A stretch of 64,000 bases of DNA from Smallanthus sonchifolius (taxonomy: Eukaryota > Streptophyta > Magnoliopsida > Asterales > Asteraceae). Each line of letters begins with the position of its first letter. The first letter of the stretch is position 1. The DNA lies in contig CM042035.1 in NCBI GenBank assembly GCA_023525975.1, forward strand, positions 24,540,001 to 24,604,000. The letters run 5' to 3'. A model generated the notes under the pieces. That model saw only the letters and a list, made by a program, of their open reading frames with translations, searched no databases and had not been told where the DNA came from. The position numbers were made by a program, and so were the translations under genes. Below are positions 58,295-64,000 of the stretch, one piece after another.

Positions 58295-58414
58295 GGGGTT
58301 GCAACACGAGGACTTCCCAGGGGGTCACCCATCCTAGTAGTACTCTCGCCTAAGCACGCTTAACTGCGGAGTTCTGATGGGATCCGGTGCTTTAGTGCTG
58401 GTATGATCGCAACC
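58295..58414 (-). rRNA. 5S rRNA: 5S rRNA gene, unit 115 (B type without T79G)
   Basis: G64A and G75C; ccAgcttgc marker in the 3' spacer. Flank -16C. Confidence 0.94.
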
Positions 58415-58804
58415 GAAATAACTCTTTCAGTCTATTACTTTATCCCCTTCCACACATAATTCATTTTTACTTGCATTCTCCTCTTGCGCGCGCGTTCCGC
58501 CTTACGTCAACACGTGCGTCACCCGCCGGCGAGCGTTTAGTTCTTATACTTCCTTGTACAAAACATATTCCCACGCTCACCCGGGGCGTAAGAATAATTG
58601 ACTAGTATATGAAGACACACGTGTTCCACTCGACGTCTAAACGTGTGTCTTCCGCGATCGGGCGTTCCCCGACACGGACCCGCGCGCCCGAGTCTTTACG
58701 TACGTTGACCATTTTTTAACAAAAACTCGTTACGCCCACGCCCGCTTGCAAAATAATCAACGGGTGACGTTGTTTTGAGTAAAAAAAAATAATTACTTAA
58801 AAAA

Positions 58805-58924
58805 GGGGTTGCAAGACGAGGACTTCCCAGGGGGTCACCCATCCTAGTACTACTCTCGCCCAAGCACGCTTAACTGCGGAGTTCTGATGGGATCCGGTGC
58901 TTTAGTGCTGGTATGATCGCAACC
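58805..58924 (-). rRNA. 5S rRNA: 5S rRNA gene, unit 116 (G110C)
   Basis: G110C copy with tcTtccgcg in the 3' spacer. The upstream block has a private tatcTcc change. Flank -16A. Confidence 0.95.
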
Positions 58925-59315
58925 GAAATAACTCTTTCATTCTATTACTTTATCTCCTTCCACACATGACTCATTTTTACTTGCATTCTCCTCTTGCGCG
59001 CGCGTTCCGCCTTACGTCAACACGTGCGTCACCCGCCGGCGAGCGTTTAGTTCTTATACTTCCTTGTACAAAACATATTCCCACGCTCACCCGGGGCGTA
59101 AGAATAATTGACTAGTATATGAAGACACACGTGTTCCACTCGACGTCTAAACGTGTGTCTCCCGCGATCGGGCGTTCCCCGACACGGACCCGCGCGCCCG
59201 AGTCTTTACGTACGTTGACCGTTTTTTAACAAAAACTCGTTACGCCCACGCCCGCTTGCAAAATAATCAACGGGTGACGTTGTTTTGAGTAAAAAAAAAA
59301 TAATTACTTAAAAAA

Positions 59316-59435
59316 GGGGTTGCAACACGAGGACTTCCCAGGGGGTCACCCATCTTAGTACTACTCTCGCCCAAGCACGCTTAACTACGGAGTTCTGATG
59401 GGATCCGGTGCTTTAGTGCTGGTATGATCGCAACC
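59316..59435 (-). rRNA. 5S rRNA: 5S rRNA gene, unit 117 (G81A, C49T)
   Basis: Linked C49T and G81A, interrupting the dimer pattern. Flank -16C. Confidence 0.94.
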
Positions 59436-59822
59436 GAAATAACTCTTTCAGTCTATTACTTTATCCCCTTCCACACATGACTCATTTTTACTTGCATTCT
59501 CCTCTTGCGCGCGCGTTCCGCCTTACGTCAACACGTGCGTCACCCGCCGGCGAGCGTTTAGTTCTTATACTTCCTTGTACAAAACATATTCCCACGCTCA
59601 CCCGGGGCGTAAGAATAATTGACTAGTATATGAAGACACACGTGTTCCACTCGACGTCTAAACGTGTGTCTCCCGCGATCGGGCGTTCCCCGACACGGAC
59701 CCGCGCGCCCGAGTCTTTACGTACGTTGACCGTTTTTTGACAAAAACTTGTTACGCCCACGCCCGCTTGCAAAATAATCAACGGGTGACGTTGTTTTGAG
59801 TAAAAAAAAATAAATTAAAAAA

Positions 59823-59942
59823 GGGGTTGCAACACGAGGACTTCCCAGGGGGTCACCCATCCTAGTAGTACTCTCGCCTAAGCACGCTTAACTGCGGAGT
59901 TCTGATGGGATCCGGTGCTTTAGTGCTGGTATGATCGCAACC
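59823..59942 (-). rRNA. 5S rRNA: 5S rRNA gene, unit 118 (B type without T79G)
   Basis: G64A and G75C; the 5' spacer has private ccAtgtacaaaTAatatt. Flank -16C. Confidence 0.94.
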
Positions 59943-60329
59943 GAAATAACTCTTTCAGTCTATTACTTTATCCCCTTCCACACATAATTCATTTTTACTT
60001 GCATTCTCCTCTTGCGCGCGCGTTCCGCCTTACGTCAACACGTGCGTCACCCGCCGGCGAGCGTTTAGTTCTTATACTTCCATGTACAAATAATATTCCC
60101 ACGCTCACCCGGGGCGTAAGAATAATTGACTAGTATATGAAGACACACGTGTTCCACTCGACGTCTAAACGTGTGTCTTCCGCGATCGGGCGTTCCCCGA
60201 CACGGACCCGCGCGCCCGAGTCTTTACGTACGTTGACCGTTTTTTGACAAAAACTTGTTACGCCCACGCCCGCTTGCAAAATAATCAACGGGTGACGTTG
60301 TTTTGAGTAAAAAAAAATAAATTAAAAAA

Positions 60330-60449
60330 GGGGTTGCAACACGAGGACTTCCCAGGGGGTCACCCATCCTAGTAGTACTCTCGCCTAAGCACGCTTAACT
60401 GCGGAGTTCTGATGGGATCCGGTGCTTTAGTGCTGGTATGATCGCAACC
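60330..60449 (-). rRNA. 5S rRNA: 5S rRNA gene, unit 119 (B type without T79G)
   Basis: G64A and G75C, but the 3' spacer has tcTtccgcg, elsewhere tied to G110C units, so the spacer is chimeric. Flank -16C. Confidence 0.94.
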
Positions 60450-60839
60450 GAAATAACTCTTTCAGTCTATTACTTTATCCCCTTCCACACATAATTCATT
60501 TTTACTTGCATTCTCCTCTTGCGCGCGCGTTCCGCCTTACGTCAACACGTGCGTCACCCGCCGGCGAGCGTTTAGTTCTTATACTTCCTTGTACAAAACA
60601 TATTCCCACGCTCACCCGGGGCGTAAGAATAATTGACTAGTATATGAAGACACACGTGTTCCACTCGACGTCTAAACGTGTGTCTTCCGCGATCGGGCGT
60701 TCCCCGACACGGACCCGCGCGCCCGAGTCTTTACGTACGTTGACCGTTTTTTAACAAAAACTCGTTACGCCCACGCCCGCTTGCAAAATAATCAACGGGT
60801 GACGTTGTTTTGAGTAAAAAAAAATAATTACTTAAAAAA

Positions 60840-60959
60840 GGGGTTGCAAGACGAGGACTTCCCAGGGGGTCACCCATCCTAGTACTACTCTCGCCCAAGC
60901 ACGCTTAACTGCGGAGTTCTGATGGGATCCGGTGCTTTAGTGCTGGTATGATCGCAACC
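60840..60959 (-). rRNA. 5S rRNA: 5S rRNA gene, unit 120 (G110C)
   Basis: G110C copy with tcTtccgcg; flank -16A. Confidence 0.95.
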
Positions 60960-61346
60960 GAAATAACTCTTTCATTCTATTACTTTATCCCCTTCCACAC
61001 ATGACTCATTTTTACTTGCATTCTCCTCTTGCGCGCGCGTTCCGCCTTACGTCAACACGTGCGTCACCCGCCGGCGAGCGTTTAGTTCTTATACTTCCTT
61101 GTACAAAACATATTCCCACGCTCACCCGGGGCGTAAGAATAATTGACTAGTATATGAAGACACACGTGTTCCACTCGACGTCTAAACGTGTGTCTCCCGC
61201 GATCGGGCGTTCCCCGACACGGACCCGCGCGCCCGAGTCTTTACGTACGTTGACCGTTTTTTGACAAAAACTTGTTACGCCCACGCCAGCTTGCAAAATA
61301 ATCAACGGGTGACGTTGTTTTGAGTAAAAAAAAATAAATTAAAAAA

Positions 61347-61466
61347 GGGGTTGCAACACGAGGACTTCCCAGGGGGTCACCCATCCTAGTAGTACTCTCG
61401 CCTAAGCACGCTTAACTGCGGAGTTCTGATGGGATCCGGTGCTTTAGTGCTGGTATGATCGCAACC
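61347..61466 (-). rRNA. 5S rRNA: 5S rRNA gene, unit 121 (B type without T79G)
   Basis: G64A and G75C with the ccAgcttgc marker; flank -16C. Confidence 0.94.
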
Positions 61467-61856
61467 GAAATAACTCTTTCAGTCTATTACTTTATCCCCT
61501 TCCACACATAATTCATTTTTACTTGCATTCTCCTCTTGCGCGCGCGTTCCGCCTTACGTCAACACGTGCGTCACCCGCCGGCGAGCGTTTAGTTCTTATA
61601 CTTCCTTGTACAAAACATATTCCCACGCTCACCCGGGGCGTAAGAATAATTGACTAGTATATGAAGACACACGTGTTCCACTCGACGTCTAAACGTGTGT
61701 CTTCCGCGATCGGGCGTTCCCCGACACGGACCCGCGCGCCCGAGTCTTTACGTACGTTGACCGTTTTTTAACAAAAACTCGTTACGCCCACGCCCGCTTG
61801 CAAAATAATCAACGGGTGACGTTGTTTTGAGTAAAAAAAAATAATTACTTAAAAAA

Positions 61857-61976
61857 GGGGTTGCAAGACGAGGACTTCCCAGGGGGTCACCCATCCTAGT
61901 ACTACTCTCGCCCAAGCACGCTTAACTGCGGAGTTCTGATGGGATCCGGTGCTTTAGTGCTGGTATGATCGCAACC
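61857..61976 (-). rRNA. 5S rRNA: 5S rRNA gene, unit 122 (G110C)
   Basis: G110C copy with tcTtccgcg; flank -16A. Confidence 0.95.
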
Positions 61977-62363
61977 GAAATAACTCTTTCATTCTATTAC
62001 TTTATCCCCTTCCACACATGACTCATTTTTACTTGCATTCTCCTCTTGCGCGCGCGTTCCGCCTTACGTCAACACGTGCGTCACCCGCCGGCGAGCGTTT
62101 AGTTCTTATACTTCCTTGTACAAAACATATTCCCACGCTCACCCGGGGCGTAAGAATAATTGACTAGTATATGAAGACACACGTGTTCCACTCGACGTCT
62201 AAACGTGTGTCTCCCGCGATCGGGCGTTCCCCGACACGGACCCGCGCGCCCGAGTCTTTACGTACGTTGACCGTTTTTTGACAAAAACTTGTTACGCCCA
62301 CGCCAGCTTGCAAAATAATCAACGGGTGACGTTGTTTTGAGTAAAAAAAAATAAATTAAAAAA

Positions 62364-62483
62364 GGGGTTGCAACACGAGGACTTCCCAGGGGGTCACCCA
62401 TCCTAGTAGTACTCTCGCCTAAGCACGCTTAACTGCGGAGTTCTGATGGGATCCGGTGCTTTAGTGCTGGTATGATCGCAACC
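62364..62483 (-). rRNA. 5S rRNA: 5S rRNA gene, unit 123 (B type without T79G)
   Basis: G64A and G75C with the ccAgcttgc marker; flank -16C. Confidence 0.94.
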
Positions 62484-62873
62484 GAAATAACTCTTTCAGT
62501 CTATTACTTTATCCCCTTCCACACATAATTCATTTTTACTTGCATTCTCCTCTTGCGCGCGCGTTCCGCCTTACGTCAACACGTGCGTCACCCGCCGGCG
62601 AGCGTTTAGTTCTTATACTTCCTTGTACAAAACATATTCCCACGCTCACCCGGGGCGTAAGAATAATTGACTAGTATATGAAGACACACGTGTTCCACTC
62701 GACGTCTAAACGTGTGTCTTCCGCGATCGGGCGTTCCCCGACACGGACCCGCGCGCCCGAGTCTTTACGTACGTTGACCGTTTTTTAACAAAAACTCGTT
62801 ACGCCCACGCCCGCTTGCAAAATAATCAACGGGTGACGTTGTTTTGAGTAAAAAAAAATAATTACTTAAAAAA

Positions 62874-62993
62874 GGGGTTGCAAGACGAGGACTTCCCAGG
62901 GGGTCACCCATCCTAGTACTACTCTCGCCCAAGCACGCTTAACTGCGGAGTTCTGATGGGATCCGGTGCTTTAGTGCTGGTATGATCGCAACC
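62874..62993 (-). rRNA. 5S rRNA: 5S rRNA gene, unit 124 (G110C)
   Basis: G110C copy with tcTtccgcg; flank -16A. Confidence 0.95.
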
Positions 62994-63380
62994 GAAATAA
63001 CTCTTTCATTCTATTACTTTATCCCCTTCCACACATGACTCATTTTTACTTGCATTCTCCTCTTGCGCGCGCGTTCCGCCTTACGTCAACACGTGCGTCA
63101 CCCGCCGGCGAGCGTTTAGTTCTTATACTTCCTTGTACAAAACATATTCCCACGCTCACCCGGGGCGTAAGAATAATTGACTAGTATATGAAGACACACG
63201 TGTTCCACTCGACGTCTAAACGTGTGTCTCCCGCGATCGGGCGTTCCCCGACACGGACCCGCGCGCCCGAGTCTTTACGTACGTTGACCGTTTTTTGACA
63301 AAAACTTGTTACGCCCACGCCAGCTTGCAAAATAATCAACGGGTGACGTTGTTTTGAGTAAAAAAAAATAAATTAAAAAA

Positions 63381-63500
63381 GGGGTTGCAACACGAGGACT
63401 TCCCAGGGGGTCACCCATCCTAGTAGTACTCTCGCCTAAGCACGCTTAACTGCGGAGTTCTGATGGGATCCGGTGCTTTAGTGCTGGTATGATCGCAACC
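63381..63500 (-). rRNA. 5S rRNA: 5S rRNA gene, unit 125 (B type without T79G)
   Basis: G64A and G75C with the ccAgcttgc marker; last complete gene. Flank -16C. Confidence 0.94.
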
Positions 63501-63890
63501 GAAATAACTCTTTCAGTCTATTACTTTATCCCCTTCCACACATAATTCATTTTTACTTGCATTCTCCTCTTGCGCGCGCGTTCCGCCTTACGTCAACACG
63601 TGCGTCACCCGCCGGCGAGCGTTTAGTTCTTATACTTCCTTGTACAAAACATATTCCCACGCTCACCCGGGGCGTAAGAATAATTGACTAGTATATGAAG
63701 ACACACGTGTTCCACTCGACGTCTAAACGTGTGTCTTCCGCGATCGGGCGTTCCCCGACACGGACCCGCGCGCCCGAGTCTTTACGTACGTTGACCGTTT
63801 TTTAACAAAAACTCGTTACGCCCACGCCCGCTTGCAAAATAATCAACGGGTGACGTTGTTTTGAGTAAAAAAAAATAATTACTTAAAAAA

Positions 63891-64000
63891 GGGGTTGCAA
63901 GACGAGGACTTCCCAGGGGGTCACCCATCCTAGTACTACTCTCGCCCAAGCACGCTTAACTGCGGAGTTCTGATGGGATCCGGTGCTTTAGTGCTGGTAT
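63891..64000 (-). rRNA. 5S rRNA: 5S rRNA gene, unit 126 (G110C, partial)
   Basis: G110C copy cut by the window edge. The first ten transcript bases and the promoter lie outside. Confidence 0.94.

Larger units (their letters stand above)
56261..59315. repeat. Three tandem dimers of 1017 bp (units 111-116)
   Basis: B-type and G110C genes alternate. Markers tcTtccgcg (before G110C genes) and ccAgcttgc (before B genes, from unit 113 on) track the alternation. Confidence 0.9.
1..64000 (-). repeat. Tandem 5S rDNA array, 125 complete units plus one partial
   Basis: The whole window is a head-to-tail repeat of a 5S gene and a spacer. Distances between successive gene starts are 506-511 bp: 507 for most B-type units and 509-511 for the rest. 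Orientation never changes and no foreign sequence interrupts the array. Both window edges lie inside it, so the true array is longer. This fits the separate (S-type) organisation of 5S genes in most seed plants, in which 5S is not linked to 18S-5.8S-25S. Confidence 0.98.
60330..64000. repeat. B/G110C dimers of 1017 bp continuing past the right edge (units 119-126)
   Basis: The ccAgcttgc marker sits at 61288, 62305 and 63322, exactly 1017 bp apart. The pattern continues to the window edge. Confidence 0.9.

Noticed and set aside
1..64000. CRISPR array or a bacterial repeat system
   Set aside because: The repeat period is about 510 bp with a full plant-type 5S gene in each unit; there are no short repeats with unique spacers and no cas genes.
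1..64000. Non-coding satellite DNA
   Set aside because: The period and homogeneity resemble a satellite, but each unit holds a readable 5S gene with internal promoter and terminator.
1..64000. Linked 35S-5S (L-type) rDNA
   Set aside because: No 18S, 5.8S or 25S sequence is visible; every spacer is about 390 bp and gene-free.
1..64000. A previously undescribed gene system
   Set aside because: Both strands were read throughout and nothing other than 5S units is present; novelty is limited to gene variants and array structure.

Overview
The window is one uninterrupted tandem array of nuclear 5S ribosomal RNA genes from a land plant, most likely a flowering plant. It holds 125 complete 5S genes and one cut off by the right edge. 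All lie head to tail on the minus strand in units of about 507-511 bp: a 119-120 bp gene plus a spacer of about 390 bp. The gene has the plant 5S core (box A, intermediate element and box C all legible). It is followed by a double T-run typical of RNA polymerase III termination and preceded by an AT-rich TATA-like block near -28 and a C at -1. The genus cannot be named from the sequence. I see no protein-coding gene, tRNA, 18S/25S rDNA, transposon or CRISPR array. The open reading frames are chance frames through spacer and gene.

Numbering: n1-n120 count from the 5' end of the transcript, which is the higher window coordinate of each gene. Units are numbered 1-126 from left to right. About 38 genes share one exact consensus. 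A second large group of 38 genes, called B here, carries linked G64A and G75C; 16 of these also carry T79G, and 11 of those 16 have lost one C in box C (119 nt). B genes also have a 3-bp shorter terminator and a linked flank variant. Smaller marker families are G110C (17 genes), G81A mostly with C49T (8), G99A (7), G102A (5), C15A (5) and C118G (5, one of them also B). Promoter flanks come in three states: -16C, -16A, and -16A with -13G.

Layout: the families are not randomly mixed but form higher-order repeats. From 4.8 to 28 kb there are copies of a consensus/B-deletion module, including five successive dimers at 17.6-22.6 kb and an 11-unit block (8.9-14.5 kb) repeated 13.74 kb further on. 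From 29.8 to 36.9 kb a 7-unit block of 3564 bp is repeated once. From 49.1 to 54.2 kb a 5-unit block of 2548 bp is repeated once. From 54.2 to 55.8 kb lies an island of diverged units. From 56.3 kb to the end the array is mainly a B/G110C dimer of 1017 bp. Private point markers shared at exact offsets show that the array grew by unequal exchange of multi-unit blocks.

Function: the consensus genes should supply 5S rRNA for the large ribosomal subunit, transcribed by RNA polymerase III with TFIIIA and TFIIIC. Whether the B, 119-nt and other variant copies are expressed or silent cannot be told from sequence. No undescribed biological system was found; the interest lies in gene variants, array architecture and mapped recombination junctions.
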